In this document: positions 7,939-16,148 of the stretch, in pieces
How positions within the stretch are numbered: the stretch's first letter is position 1
How the letters are laid out: each line of letters begins with the position of its first letter
From: Flavobacterium sp.
GTDB lineage: Bacteria > Bacteroidota > Bacteroidia > Flavobacteriales > Flavobacteriaceae
Reading direction: 5' to 3'
Assembly: GCF_027531905.1 (NCBI RefSeq)
Contig: NZ_JAPZSU010000008.1
Span: 88,793-152,792, forward strand
DNA length: 64,000 bases
Notes under the pieces: generated by a model
Seen by the model: only the letters and a program-made list of their open reading frames with translations
Told to the model about the DNA's origin: nothing
Database searches by the model: none
Made by a program: the position numbers and the translations under genes

Positions 7939-8868
7939 TTATAGATTTTTTAAGGTTGGAAAATGACCTGTAACGTCTACTTTATTTGGATTAAAGTAAG
8001 GTTGATATTGGAGTAAAACCTCTTGAACTTTTGCTTCATTTTGAGATTTCACGTAGTCCTTAAAAGAAAATATTACTTCGTTGATAGAATCTAATTTGTC
8101 GTATTCGATAGCTAAATCAATCATGCCTCGCAAAATATCAGCACTAAATTCTTCTTCATAATAGAATTTAAGAATAATTTCGTTATTGTATGTTATTCTT
8201 AAAACAATAATGTCAGAATATAGATAATATAAAGGCATTTTTGTGCCGTAATAATGTTGGGTTGCTGGATTTAATCCTGAGTTATGATAAACAAACGATA
8301 CATTTTCATTTCCAAATTTTGTTTTGTCAAAAAGTATGCTGTCAATCCAAAATGATATTTTTCGGTTATCAATAACAATTATGTTTTCAAAATCTAGTTC
8401 AAAAGGAATGTTATAATCTTTTACATACTCGTTTACAGATTCATATAAGTCATCTAAATCAGAAAAGTAAATGAGGATTCCAATAGTTTGTGCGTCTTTT
8501 ATGTTAGAATAGTTTCTTTTAAATTCGGAAAAAATTTTACTTTTTTTAAAGCATTCAAGTCCATACGCTAAATCTCGAATATGCTTCGAAAATTCACTTT
8601 TTTTGTAGCCAACTTTTTCAGTTTTTTTTACCGAAATATATCCAATATCTAAAGTTCTGTTTGAAAGTTCGCTAATATCACCAATTAGTCCATCAGCACC
8701 ATGTGATTTTCTATCTTCTTTGCCTTTACCAATTTTATGCTCTTTACCTTTAAAGCATCCAATATTAGTTCCTGTCTGAATTTTGTCGTACCCTAATATT
8801 TCGGTAAATATTTTTTTGGCTACGTCTTCTCCGCGTTCACCAATTGCTTTCGAGATTTCTCCTGCCAT
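7939..8868 (-). CDS. GAPS4a-like PD-(D/E)XK nuclease, candidate anti-phage effector
   Basis: The product has 309 residues, is soluble and has no signal peptide. The first 110 residues carry a restriction-like layout: an N-terminal helix with GERGED (Glu14), then HGADG (Asp59), then a beta strand YISVKK (Lys81). This fits E-D-x-K catalysis with Ser in place of the usual acidic residue before the Lys. HIRDLAYGLECFKKS follows. These phrases resemble the GAPS4a family. It is the first gene of a two-gene unit with the GAPS4b-like gene. The pair separates the DUF6265 region from prfA and is bordered by repeats on both sides, which is compatible with acquisition. Nuclease activity and phage defence are inferred. 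Confidence 0.55.
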   Translation of the reverse strand: MAGEISKAIGERGEDVAKKIFTEILGYDKIQTGTNIGCFKGKEHKIGKGKEDRKSHGADGLIGDISELSNRTLDIGYISVKKTEKVGYKKSEFSKHIRDLAYGLECFKKSKIFSEFKRNYSNIKDAQTIGILIYFSDLDDLYESVNEYVKDYNIPFELDFENIIVIDNRKISFWIDSILFDKTKFGNENVSFVYHNSGLNPATQHYYGTKMPLYYLYSDIIVLRITYNNEIILKFYYEEEFSADILRGMIDLAIEYDKLDSINEVIFSFKDYVKSQNEAKVQEVLLQYQPYFNPNKVDVTGHFPTLKNL

Positions 8869-9082
8869 ATATTGTTGTTTTTTACGATTTTTTCAAAGGT
8901 TTTTCTAACTAGCTTATAAGTCTTACAAAATCATTCAAAGCCATCCAGTTTTGGGTAGTTAGGTATGATAAGTCTCATAGCGCATTAGCTTTTCAAATAT
9001 ATACAATTTTCATTACAAAATTTATTGTCTTTGGTTTGTTTATGAAGTTTGGGATAAAAAAAAACACACCCCCAGCCCCTCT

Positions 9083-9261
9083 CAAGAGGGGAGTAGTTGC
9101 GTGAATTTTAGAGCTTTTTTTTAAAAAAAAATGTTCTTTTGGAATTTTAAACACACACACACACACACACACACACCAAACTCGCATAACTCCATTTTTT
9201 TTTGGAGTCGTTGTATCCTCGATTTCAAGAGGGGAGTAGTTGCGCGAATTTTAGAGCTTTT
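9083..9261 (+). repeat. pair of 36-bp direct repeats
   Basis: The 36-bp unit beginning CAAGAGGGGAGTAGTTGC and ending TTTTAGAGCTTTT occurs at 9083-9118 and 9226-9261 with a single T/C difference. The pair brackets the AC microsatellite. The head of the first copy (CCCCCAGCCCCTCTC) recurs at about 53660, so it belongs to a dispersed family. Confidence 0.75.
9151..9176. repeat. (AC)13 microsatellite
   Basis: Thirteen uninterrupted AC dinucleotides. A run this long is rare in bacteria and prone to slippage. It lies in a spacer, not in a gene, and no promoter is seen across it. Confidence 0.9.
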
Positions 9262-9333
9262 ATAATAAATTCTTATTTATTGGAATTTGGAATTTAAAAT
9301 TTGGAATTTCGATTCGTGTCGCGTTACCGTTTC

Positions 9334-9438
9334 TAGCCCTGATGGGAGCGGCATCCTGTGGCTCTGAGGTTCAGAGCCACAGATATAGCGGACAGCAGGG
9401 CACGAGCGAAGCGAACTGGCGAAGCATTTAGCTCCTAA
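9334..9438 (-). repeat. dispersed structured element, copy 1
   Basis: In minus-strand reading this copy has the outer stem GCCCTG/CAGGGC, the constant blocks CCGCTATATCT and GGATGCCGCT, and a perfect 11-bp apical stem (TGTGGCTCTGA/TCAGAGCCACA). The core is 9336-9401, 66 nt. The flank ends TAGCTCCTAA, as in other copies. The stem sequences differ from those at 42048 and 63304 but still pair. Confidence 0.75.
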
Positions 9439-9480
9439 AAAAATCTTAAAAGGGGTTTCTGTAAATTGCTTTCTTTTTTG

Positions 9481-9488
9481 TATTTTTG
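9481..9488 (+). promoter_or_regulatory. -7 element of prfA
   Basis: TATTTTTG followed by C fits TAnnTTTG and lies 25 bp before the prfA ATG. No good TTG is found 19 bp upstream. Its position rules out longer prfA reading-frame starts further upstream. Confidence 0.5.
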
Positions 9489-9513
9489 CCGTCCAAAATA
9501 TAAGGACAAGAAT

Positions 9514-10590
9514 ATGTTAGATAGACTTCAATATGTAAAACAGCGTTTCGACGAGATTTCGGATTTGATTATTCAGCCCGATGTTATCGCGGATCAAAAA
9601 CGATATGTGCAACTCAACCAAGAATATAAAAGCATCAAAGCGTTGGTTGAAAAAAGAGAAGAATACATTATTCTCTTAGCCAATATTGAAGAGGCTAACG
9701 AAATCATTGCTGACGGTAGTGATGCCGAAATGGTGGAAATGGCCAAAATGCAGTTGGAAGAAGCCAAAGAGCGTTTACCACAACTGGAAGATGAAATCAA
9801 ATTTATGTTGATTCCAAAAGACCCAGAAGACGCGAAAAACGTGATGGTGGAGATTCGTGCCGGTACGGGTGGTGATGAAGCGAGTATTTTTGCGGGCGAT
9901 TTGTTCCGTATGTACACTAAATATTGCGAAAGTCAAGGTTGGAGAACCTCAGTGGTGGATATGAACGAGGGAACTTCGGGTGGTTTCAAAGAGGTGATTT
10001 TTGAGGTTACAGGAGAAGATGTATACGGAACTTTGAAGTTTGAAGCAGGTGTACACCGTGTGCAACGTGTCCCACAAACAGAAACACAAGGACGTGTGCA
10101 TACTTCGGCAGCCACAGTTATGGTGCTTCCAGAAGCAGAGGAATTTGATGTACAAATTGATATGAACGATGTTCGTGTGGACTTTTTCTGTTCGTCAGGA
10201 CCTGGTGGACAGTCGGTAAATACGACCAAATCTGCTGTTCGTTTGACGCACATTCCAACAGGATTGGTGGCGCAATGTCAGGATCAAAAATCACAACATA
10301 AGAATAAAGACAAGGCGTTGAACGTATTGCGTTCTCGTTTGTACGAAATGGAATTGGCCAAAAAACAAGCGGAAGATGCTTCAAAACGTACTTCGCAAGT
10401 GAGTTCAGGTGACCGTTCTGCTAAAATTCGTACTTATAATTACGCTCAAGGTCGTGTAACCGATCACCGAATTGGTTTGACCTTATATGATTTGGGTAAC
10501 ATCATGAACGGTGATATTCAGAAAATTGTAGCCGAATTACAATTGGTGAACAATATGGAAAAACTGAAAGAAGCTAGCGAGGTTTTTTAA
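9514..10590 (+). CDS. prfA: peptide chain release factor 1
   Basis: The product has 358 residues, the usual RF1 length. It recognises UAA and UAG stop codons and releases the nascent chain. The methylated glutamine motif [10 protein letters not shown] lies near residue 235 and is essential for hydrolysis; the N-terminal helical domain and the conserved [19 protein letters not shown] segment are present. The ATG at 9514 was chosen because it gives the canonical [15 protein letters not shown] start and because an upstream TTG in frame would overlap the -7 element. No frameshift signal is present, as expected for RF1. The next gene is separated by a repeat-bearing spacer. Confidence 0.98.
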   Translation: MLDRLQYVKQRFDEISDLIIQPDVIADQKRYVQLNQEYKSIKALVEKREEYIILLANIEEANEIIADGSDAEMVEMAKMQLEEAKERLPQLEDEIKFMLIPKDPEDAKNVMVEIRAGTGGDEASIFAGDLFRMYTKYCESQGWRTSVVDMNEGTSGGFKEVIFEVTGEDVYGTLKFEAGVHRVQRVPQTETQGRVHTSAATVMVLPEAEEFDVQIDMNDVRVDFFCSSGPGGQSVNTTKSAVRLTHIPTGLVAQCQDQKSQHKNKDKALNVLRSRLYEMELAKKQAEDASKRTSQVSSGDRSAKIRTYNYAQGRVTDHRIGLTLYDLGNIMNGDIQKIVAELQLVNNMEKLKEASEVF

Positions 10591-10681
10591 ATAAAGAGGT
10601 TTTTGGGTATTGGGTTTTAGGTCTTAGGTATTGGGGGGAGGTTTTAGGCTACGAATTTTGTGAAACTAAAATTTATTATAG

Positions 10682-11041
10682 ATGCGTAACTTTAGAGATC
10701 TAGAGGTTTGGCAAAGTGCTGTTTTATTTGTTAAAAGGATTTACACAATAACGGGCACTTTTCCAAGCGAAGAAAAATTTGGACTGGTTTCTCAAATTAA
10801 TAGATGTGCAGTTTCAATCCCTTCAAACATAGCCGAAGGCTGTTCCAGAAGTTCTCAAAAAGATTTTTCTAGATTTTTACAAATAAGTCTAGGTTCGGCT
10901 TTTGAATTAGAAACACAAATTGAAATAGCAAAAGAGATCGGTTTTGTAGATCGAATTTCGTATATGGAAATTATTGACGAGCTCAATGTAATTCAAAAAA
11001 GAATTCAATCTTTAAAAAAGTATGTTGATTCTCAAGTCTAA
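10682..11041 (+). CDS. four-helix-bundle protein (S23/IVP family)
   Basis: The product has 119 residues. It shows the family start [21 protein letters not shown], the conserved [16 protein letters not shown] turn and [21 protein letters not shown]. This family was first seen encoded in intervening sequences of 23S rRNA genes but is also scattered in chromosomal spacers, as here. It forms a pentameric helix bundle and its role is unknown. The flanks are odd: GGGTATTGGGTTTTAGG-type phrases precede it (about 10604-10645) and CCCAACACCCA phrases follow it (11059-11098), which suggests that gene plus flanks travel together. It separates prfA from pyrF. Confidence 0.85.
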   Translation: MRNFRDLEVWQSAVLFVKRIYTITGTFPSEEKFGLVSQINRCAVSIPSNIAEGCSRSSQKDFSRFLQISLGSAFELETQIEIAKEIGFVDRISYMEIIDELNVIQKRIQSLKKYVDSQV

Positions 11042-11058
11042 TTCGTATCGATAAAAGA

Positions 11059-11098
11059 CACCCAACACCCATTACCCAACACCCAACACCCATTTGCC
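11059..11098 (+). repeat. CCCAACACCCA short repeats before pyrF
   Basis: Three to four units of CCCAACACCCA or ACCCATTACCCA lie in the 62-bp gap between the four-helix-bundle gene and pyrF. The complementary theme (GGGTATTGGG) occurs on the other side of that gene. Confidence 0.6.
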
Positions 11099-11103
11099 CA
11101 AAA

Positions 11104-11925
11104 ATGACTACACAACAACTACTAGAACAAATCCAATTGAAAAAGTCTTTTCTATGCGTAGGCTTAGATGTTGACTTGAATAAAATACCTTCTCATTTAT
11201 TAGCAACGGAAGATCCAATCTTCGAATTCAATAAAGCCATTATCGATGCGACCCACGATTTATGTGTGGCCTACAAACCCAATACGGCTTTTTTTGAAGC
11301 GTATGGCATAAAAGGTTGGCAGTCGTTGCAAAGAACCATTGAATACATCAATGCGAATTATCCTGAACTCTTTACGATTGCAGATGCAAAACGTGGCGAT
11401 ATTGGGAATACGTCTTCAATGTATGCCAAAGCCTTTTTTGAGGATTTGAATTTTGATAGTGTAACGGTAGCACCGTATATGGGAAAAGATTCGGTGGAGC
11501 CATTTTTGGCTTTCGAAAACAAACACACCATAATGTTGGCCTTGACGTCTAACGAAGGCGCTTTTGATTTTCAAACCTTATCGGTAAATGGTACAGAATT
11601 GTACAAACAGGTTTTAGAAACTTCAAAATCGTGGAAAAACAGTCATAACTTGATGTATGTCGTAGGTGCCACCAAAGCCGAATACTTTACTGAGATTCGT
11701 AAAATTGTTCCTGATAGCTTCTTGTTGGTTCCTGGTGTTGGCGCACAAGGCGGCAGTCTGTCTGAGGTCTGCAAATACGGATTGAATAGTCAAGTTGGTT
11801 TGTTGATCAACTCGTCTAGAGCCATTATTTATGCTTCGAATAAAGAAGATTTTGCCGAAGTTGCTAGAAACGAAGCGTTGAAAATGCAACAGGAAATGGA
11901 GGAGATTCTTAGGTTAAGGGGGTAA
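11104..11925 (+). CDS. pyrF: orotidine 5'-phosphate decarboxylase (type 2)
   Basis: The product has 273 residues, the length of the type 2 family. It converts OMP to UMP, the last step of de novo pyrimidine synthesis, in the cytoplasm. The catalytic [15 protein letters not shown] motif (Lys and Asp near residues 97-101), the N-terminal [14 protein letters not shown] and the phosphate-binding [14 protein letters not shown] are all visible. The start ATG at 11104 gives a compact N-terminus. The CTP synthase gene of the same pathway is far away at 47087, so there is no pyrimidine operon. The 3' end runs into the 86-bp tandem repeat. Confidence 0.95.
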   Translation: MTTQQLLEQIQLKKSFLCVGLDVDLNKIPSHLLATEDPIFEFNKAIIDATHDLCVAYKPNTAFFEAYGIKGWQSLQRTIEYINANYPELFTIADAKRGDIGNTSSMYAKAFFEDLNFDSVTVAPYMGKDSVEPFLAFENKHTIMLALTSNEGAFDFQTLSVNGTELYKQVLETSKSWKNSHNLMYVVGATKAEYFTEIRKIVPDSFLLVPGVGAQGGSLSEVCKYGLNSQVGLLINSSRAIIYASNKEDFAEVARNEALKMQQEMEEILRLRG

Positions 11926-12371
11926 AGGTTTAAGGTTTAAAAGTTTAAGGTTTAAAGGTTTAATGTTGTTTGTTTAAATCTTTGCGCCCTTTGCGGTTAA
12001 ATTTTTCAAACCATTTAAGGCATTTAAGGTCATTTAAGTTTTTTCTTTGCGACCCTTGCGTAAATCCTTGCGCCCTTTGCGGTTAAATTTTTCAAACCAT
12101 TTAAGGCATTAAAGGTCATTGAAGTTTTTTCTTTGCGACCGTTGCGTAAATCCTTGCGTCCTTTGCGGTTAAGTTTTTCAAACCATTTAAGGTATTTAAG
12201 GTCATTTAAGTTTTTTCTTTGTGACCCTTGCGTAAATCTTTGCGTCCTTTGCGTTTAAATTTTTCAAACCATTTTAAGGCATTTAAGGTCATTGAAGTTT
12301 TTTCTTTGCGACCTTTGCGTAAATCCTTGCGCCCTTTGCGGTTAAATTTTTTGCGGTTAAATTCAATCAGT
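11926..12371. other. spacer filled by TTTAAGG runs and an 86-bp tandem repeat
   Basis: The first 50 bases are AGGTTTAA-type simple repeats. The rest is the tandem array described at 11981-12350. No gene is supported; a reading frame that enters the next gene from 12228 is only repeat sequence. Confidence 0.8.
11981..12350 (+). repeat. 86-bp tandem repeat, four full copies plus a partial
   Basis: Units start at 11981, 12067, 12153, 12239 and 12326 (partial). Each holds CTTTGCGNCCTTTGCGGTTAA, CAAACCATTTAAGG, GGTCATTTAAG and TTTCTTTGCGACCCTTGCG. The period is 86 bp (once 87), not a multiple of three, so it does not code. Copies differ at a few bases only. There is no repeat-spacer alternation, so it is not CRISPR. 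Confidence 0.9.
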
Positions 12372-13178
12372 ATGAAACAACTAACAGATCAAATCGGTAC
12401 TTCTCATTTTTTTGAATCGACACCTCGTCGAATTGTTTCGTTGGTTCCCTCACAAACGGAGTTGTTGTTTGATTTAGGATTGGAAGACCAAATCGTTGGA
12501 ATCACCAAGTTTTGTGTGCATCCAAAGCATTTGCTTAAAACCAAAAAAATAGTAGGAGGAACCAAACAGGTTCATTTTGATAAAATAAAAGCCTTACAAG
12601 CTGATATCATTATCTGCAACAAAGAAGAAAACACGCTGGAAATGGTACAACAACTTTCTGCAATTGCACCAGTTTGGGTGACGAATGTGGTTACGATTGC
12701 AGATAATTTTCAAATGATTACGGATTTTGGGTTGCTTTTCGATACAACTGCCGAAGCCAAAATTTTGAATGAAAGTATTCATTCGGCGTTGGCTGATTTT
12801 ACAACTTTTATAGCCACCATTCCTACTCAAAAAGCAGCTTATTTTATTTGGAAAAAGCCTTATATGGTAGCAGGTTCAGGTACTTTTATTAACGAGTTGT
12901 TGCAATTGAATCGATTCGATAATTTTTTTGGAACGCAATCCCGTTATCCCGAAATAGCTGTTGATGCGTCAACTCGATATGAGGCAGTCGAATTGGTGTT
13001 GCTTTCTTCGGAACCTTATCCTTTTAAGAATGAAGATGTAGCCGAATTCACTTCCTTTTTTCCAAATGCCAAAATACGGTTAGTCGATGGTGAGTATTTT
13101 TCGTGGCACGGTAGCCGATTACTTAAGGCGCTTTCTTATTTTAAAGAATTACAACAAGAGTTGGTTTTGGATATTTAA
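12372..13178 (+). CDS. BtuF-like ABC-type substrate-binding protein without signal peptide
   Basis: The product has 268 residues. It belongs to the helical-backbone metal receptor class (Peripla_BP_2), which includes BtuF and siderophore binders. RRIVSLVPSQTELLFDLGL and the DQIVGITKFCVHP segment form the first lobe, and DIIICNKEENTLEMVQQL leads into the linker helix. The start at 12372 (MKQLTDQIGTSHFFES) was chosen because longer frames translate the tandem repeat. This form has no signal peptide or lipobox, which is odd for a transport protein; it may be cytosolic or rely on an unrecognised signal. No permease or ATPase gene is adjacent. Confidence 0.8.
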   Translation: MKQLTDQIGTSHFFESTPRRIVSLVPSQTELLFDLGLEDQIVGITKFCVHPKHLLKTKKIVGGTKQVHFDKIKALQADIIICNKEENTLEMVQQLSAIAPVWVTNVVTIADNFQMITDFGLLFDTTAEAKILNESIHSALADFTTFIATIPTQKAAYFIWKKPYMVAGSGTFINELLQLNRFDNFFGTQSRYPEIAVDASTRYEAVELVLLSSEPYPFKNEDVAEFTSFFPNAKIRLVDGEYFSWHGSRLLKALSYFKELQQELVLDI

Positions 13179-13230
13179 GTTGTTGGTAATTAGTAATTTG
13201 TATTAGGATTGCTAATTTCAAAACATTGAA

Positions 13231-13260
13231 TTGGCTTTTAAAATTATTATTCTATTTTTA
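13231..13260 (+). promoter_or_regulatory. promoter of the alpha/beta hydrolase gene
   Basis: TTG at 13231-13233, a 19-bp spacer and TATTTTTA at 13253-13260 fit the Bacteroidetes consensus except for the last base (A instead of G). The ATG follows 18 bp later. Confidence 0.5.
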
Positions 13261-13278
13261 CAAAAAAAAAACTAACGA

Positions 13279-14064
13279 ATGCTTAATTACACTATCTACA
13301 AGAATGAAACAAGTATACAATGGGTAACTTTTGTCCATGGTGCAGGAGGAAGCTCGTCGATATGGTTTAAGCAAATTCGAGATTTTCAAAAGCAATACAA
13401 TGTTTTACTTTTGGACCTCAGAGGACACGGAGAATCTAAACCAACCCTGAAAACGGCTTTTAAACAGAAATATACTTTTTCGGCTTTGGCGAATGATATA
13501 GTGGAGGTTTTAGAGCATTTGAAAATTGAACGTTCTCATTTTGTGGGCATTTCATTAGGAACGATTTTGATTCGTCAATTGGCAGAAATGTATCCTCAAA
13601 AAGTGCAAAGCATGATTTTGGGTGGTGCCATTTTGAAAATGAATTTCCGTTCTCAAATTTTAATGCGTTTGGGTAATGCCTTCAAATATGTATTGCCTTA
13701 TTTGGTATTGTATCGCTTTTTTGCTTTTGTCATTATGCCCAAGAAAAGTCATAAACAATCGAGAGTATTGTTTATCAATGAAGCTAAAAAATTATACCAA
13801 AAGGAGTTTATAAAATGGTTTAAACTCACAGCCGAAATCAATCCTGTTCTGAAGTGGTTCCGACAAGTAGAATTGAATATCCCAACACTTTACGTTATGG
13901 GAGAAGAGGATTATATGTTTTTGCCTTCTGTTCGAAAAGTAGTCGAAAATCACTATCGCTCTTCAAAGCTTTTTGTTATTGAAAAATGCGGTCATGTAGT
14001 GAATGTTGAGCAACCTTTGGCTTTCAATACAGCCGTACTTTCTTTCTTAGATACTGCACAATAA
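13279..14064 (+). CDS. alpha/beta hydrolase
   Basis: The product has 261 residues and is cytoplasmic (no signal). It is an alpha/beta-hydrolase fold enzyme: the oxyanion motif FVHGAGGSSSIWF near residue 19, the LLLDLRGHGESKP strand, the nucleophile elbow VGISLGT (Ser about residue 94), an acid in the MGEEDYMF segment near 214, and the catalytic His in EKCGHVVNVEQP near 240. The substrate is unknown; relatives hydrolyse esters, lactones or C-C bonds. A strong terminator follows at once, so it is monocistronic. Confidence 0.88.
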   Translation: MLNYTIYKNETSIQWVTFVHGAGGSSSIWFKQIRDFQKQYNVLLLDLRGHGESKPTLKTAFKQKYTFSALANDIVEVLEHLKIERSHFVGISLGTILIRQLAEMYPQKVQSMILGGAILKMNFRSQILMRLGNAFKYVLPYLVLYRFFAFVIMPKKSHKQSRVLFINEAKKLYQKEFIKWFKLTAEINPVLKWFRQVELNIPTLYVMGEEDYMFLPSVRKVVENHYRSSKLFVIEKCGHVVNVEQPLAFNTAVLSFLDTAQ

Positions 14065-14098
14065 AAAATGCCGACATCAAAAGACGTCGGCATTTTTA
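14065..14098 (+). terminator. rho-independent terminator
   Basis: AAAAATGCCGAC pairs with GTCGGCATTTTT around a 10-nt loop, directly after the hydrolase stop codon. A-rich and T-rich flanks make it usable in both directions. Confidence 0.9.
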
Positions 14099-14257
14099 TA
14101 ACTAACCAAAACCAAATAATAAATAACCAGTTTATTACACTACAAAGGTCAGGAATAAGTTAGTATGTCTTTGTTAAAATTATGTTATTACTTTGTTGCC
14201 AATAAGTTAAGTCTATTTGATGGCTTTTTTTTGGTCATTTTTTCTTGTTATAATATG

Positions 14258-14974
14258 TTAATCTTGCATAGCAAAAACTTTCTTTAAAACTGTAGAAGTT
14301 CTTGATTGTAAATTAGTTCTGATATTTTTTTCTTCAATGGCAATCATTTTAAAAACGCCTTCTAGTGCTTTGTTGGTTACATAATCATTCAAGTCGGGAT
14401 TGATTTTTGAAACCAAAGGAACGGTATTGTATTTTTGAATGATTCCATTCCAAATTTTATCAGCACCAACCTTTCCGATGGATTGTTGTACTACAGGAAG
14501 AAATTTAGCATATAATTCTTTGTTGGTGGATTGCTGTAAATAGGTTGTAGCAGCATTTTCATTACCCATCAAAATGGTTTTAGCATCCGCAATTTTGATG
14601 TTTTTTATAGCAGCTACAAATACGGGAGTTGCTTCTTTTACGGCATCTTCAGCGGCTCTATTCAGGGCTTTAATTCCGTCATCGGCTAGCGAACCCATTC
14701 CTAGTTTACGTAATGTTTTGTCGACTTTGGTTAACTCTTCTGGCATTACGATTTTGACCAATTCATTTTTGTAGAAACCGTCTACTTGCGTCAATTTCGA
14801 AACTTGTTCGGTGATACCTTTGTTTAAAGCTTCTTTTAGTCCAGCCGCGATATCTACGGTTCCGTTTTTGTTTAAAATACCAGTTGCCGTTTCGGATGAT
14901 TTTTTTAGAATATTTTTGATTTGAGCGTTACCCATAATAGGTAATACAATAAGTAGGATTAAAAATTTCTTCAT
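14258..14974 (-). CDS. DUF4197 exported protein
   Basis: The product has 238 residues. A signal peptide ends MGNAQ at about residue 17. The mature part is helical: ILKKSSETATGILN, AAGLKEALNKGITEQVSKL, DGFYKNELVKIVMPEEL and RKLGMGSLADDGIKALNRAA are the signatures of DUF4197. The family is widespread in Bacteroidetes and Proteobacteria and has no known function. A -7-like TATTTTTG (complement of 15010-15017) lies upstream and overlaps the 3' end of purU. Confidence 0.88.
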   Translation of the reverse strand: MKKFLILLIVLPIMGNAQIKNILKKSSETATGILNKNGTVDIAAGLKEALNKGITEQVSKLTQVDGFYKNELVKIVMPEELTKVDKTLRKLGMGSLADDGIKALNRAAEDAVKEATPVFVAAIKNIKIADAKTILMGNENAATTYLQQSTNKELYAKFLPVVQQSIGKVGADKIWNGIIQKYNTVPLVSKINPDLNDYVTNKALEGVFKMIAIEEKNIRTNLQSRTSTVLKKVFAMQD

Positions 14975-15006
14975 TAGGATTTTGTGGTTTATTGAATGGA
15001 TATAAG

Positions 15007-15861
15007 TTACAAAAATACTACAGTTTTGTTGTTATACACCATAGTTTTTCGTTCAGCATGCAATTTAATGGCTCTTGCCAAAACCATTCGTTCTAAATCA
15101 CGTCCTTTCATAATAAAATCTTCTATAGAGTGACTGTGGGTTACACGAGCAATATCTTGTTCGATGATTGGGCCTTCGTCCAAACCTTCGGTGACATAAT
15201 GACTAGTAGCGCCAATGATTTTTACACCGCGTTTAAATGCTGAATGATAAGGTTTAGCCCCAGGAAAAGCGGGTAAGAAAGAATGATGGATATTGATAAT
15301 GTTGTTTTGGTACTTTTCAATCAGTTTAGGGGTAATGATTTGCATATAGCGCGCCAATACAATGAAGTCGATATTGTATTTATCTAATAACTCTAATTGT
15401 CCTTTTTCTCCAATTTCTTTAATTTCTTTGGTGAAAGGAACGCAATAAAAAGGAATAGCAAATTGTTCAGCTACTTTTCTTAAATCTTCATGATTGCTAA
15501 TGATTACAGGGATTTCAAGTGGTAATTCGCCAGCACTATAACGTCCCAAAATATCGTATAAACAATGATCGTATTTAGAAACAAACAGAGCCATTCTCGG
15601 TTTTTGCTTTTGCGGATAAATTTTCCAATCCATATCGAATGGAAGAGCTAAATTGTTTTCAAAATCAGCTTTTATGGCTTCTATAGGCCATTTTTCTGAC
15701 TCTAATTCGCATTCCAATCGCATAAAAAAAACATTTTCATCGGCATCCACGTGTTGGTCCAAATAAATAATGTTTCCTTCTATCGAGGCGATATAGTTGG
15801 TAACTGAGGCTATAATTGACTTTTGATCTTTACAATGAATGAGGATGGTAATTTTTTGCAT
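15007..15861 (-). CDS. purU: formyltetrahydrofolate deformylase
   Basis: The product has 284 residues. It hydrolyses 10-formyl-THF to formate and THF, balancing one-carbon pools. An N-terminal ACT domain (about 1-80, ITILIHCKDQKSIIASVTNY) precedes the formyltransferase domain with the motif NIHHSFLPAFPGAKPYHSAF and the catalytic Asp in TEGLDEGPIIEQD. Length and both domains are typical. It is transcribed divergently from icmF, with a 34-bp perfect palindrome in the gap. It is followed by the DUF4197 gene 32 bp away on the same strand and may be cotranscribed. Confidence 0.95.
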   Translation of the reverse strand: MQKITILIHCKDQKSIIASVTNYIASIEGNIIYLDQHVDADENVFFMRLECELESEKWPIEAIKADFENNLALPFDMDWKIYPQKQKPRMALFVSKYDHCLYDILGRYSAGELPLEIPVIISNHEDLRKVAEQFAIPFYCVPFTKEIKEIGEKGQLELLDKYNIDFIVLARYMQIITPKLIEKYQNNIINIHHSFLPAFPGAKPYHSAFKRGVKIIGATSHYVTEGLDEGPIIEQDIARVTHSHSIEDFIMKGRDLERMVLARAIKLHAERKTMVYNNKTVVFL

Positions 15862-15967
15862 TTTTTCTTTTAATTGTGCTTTATTACTAGGTTTTAAAAT
15901 GTTTTTATCATTAAACGTACTGAATGACTATTTTTTTGTTTATTTGAGGACAAAATCTTGTTTGTTT

Positions 15968-16001
15968 TAGAATCAAAAGAAAACGTTTTCTTTTGATTCT
16001 A
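15968..16001. promoter_or_regulatory. 34-bp perfect palindrome between purU and icmF
   Basis: Bases 15968-16001 are a perfect palindrome with no loop, 17 bp per arm, centred on GAAAACGTTTTC between 15984 and 15985. The central CG with A- and T-flanks is typical of LacI-family operators, so a repressor site shared by the two divergent genes is one reading. A cruciform or a bidirectional terminator are others, but both genes run away from it. It lies about 107 bp from purU and 148 bp from icmF. Confidence 0.6.
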
Positions 16002-16148
16002 TTGCGATTAGTTATCCTTTTTTACCAAAACTAACTTATTTTTTTTAAGAAATAGCAGCATTTAGTTGTTTTATAGTAATTCAATAAAATGCTAATTTTT
16101 ATTTTAAAAAATGTGTAATTTGGCGCTATTAATTATCATATTCATAAA

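Larger units (their letters stand above)
8869..9513. other. repeat-rich spacer upstream of prfA
   Basis: About 645 bases with no supported gene. It holds a 36-bp direct repeat with one mismatch (9083-9118 and 9226-9261), a 13-unit AC microsatellite (9151-9176), a short inverted repeat in CCCCTCTCAAGAGGGG, one copy of the dispersed structured element (9334-9438), and the prfA -7 element. Confidence 0.7.

Noticed and set aside
8993..9187. Minus-strand reading frame of 64 codons in the spacer before prfA
   Set aside because: It is a translation of the AC microsatellite and surrounding repeats (a run of Val-Cys), with no plausible protein.
10682..11041. 23S rRNA intervening sequence
   Set aside because: The gene family fits, but no rRNA sequence surrounds it; it is a free-standing copy between prfA and pyrF.
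11981..12350. CRISPR array
   Set aside because: Units are contiguous and nearly identical with no unique spacers, and no cas genes are near. It is a plain tandem repeat.
12228..12371. Extended N-terminus of the BtuF-like protein
   Set aside because: The extra 48 residues are translated repeat sequence (repeated SLRPLRL phrases); the family start is at 12372.
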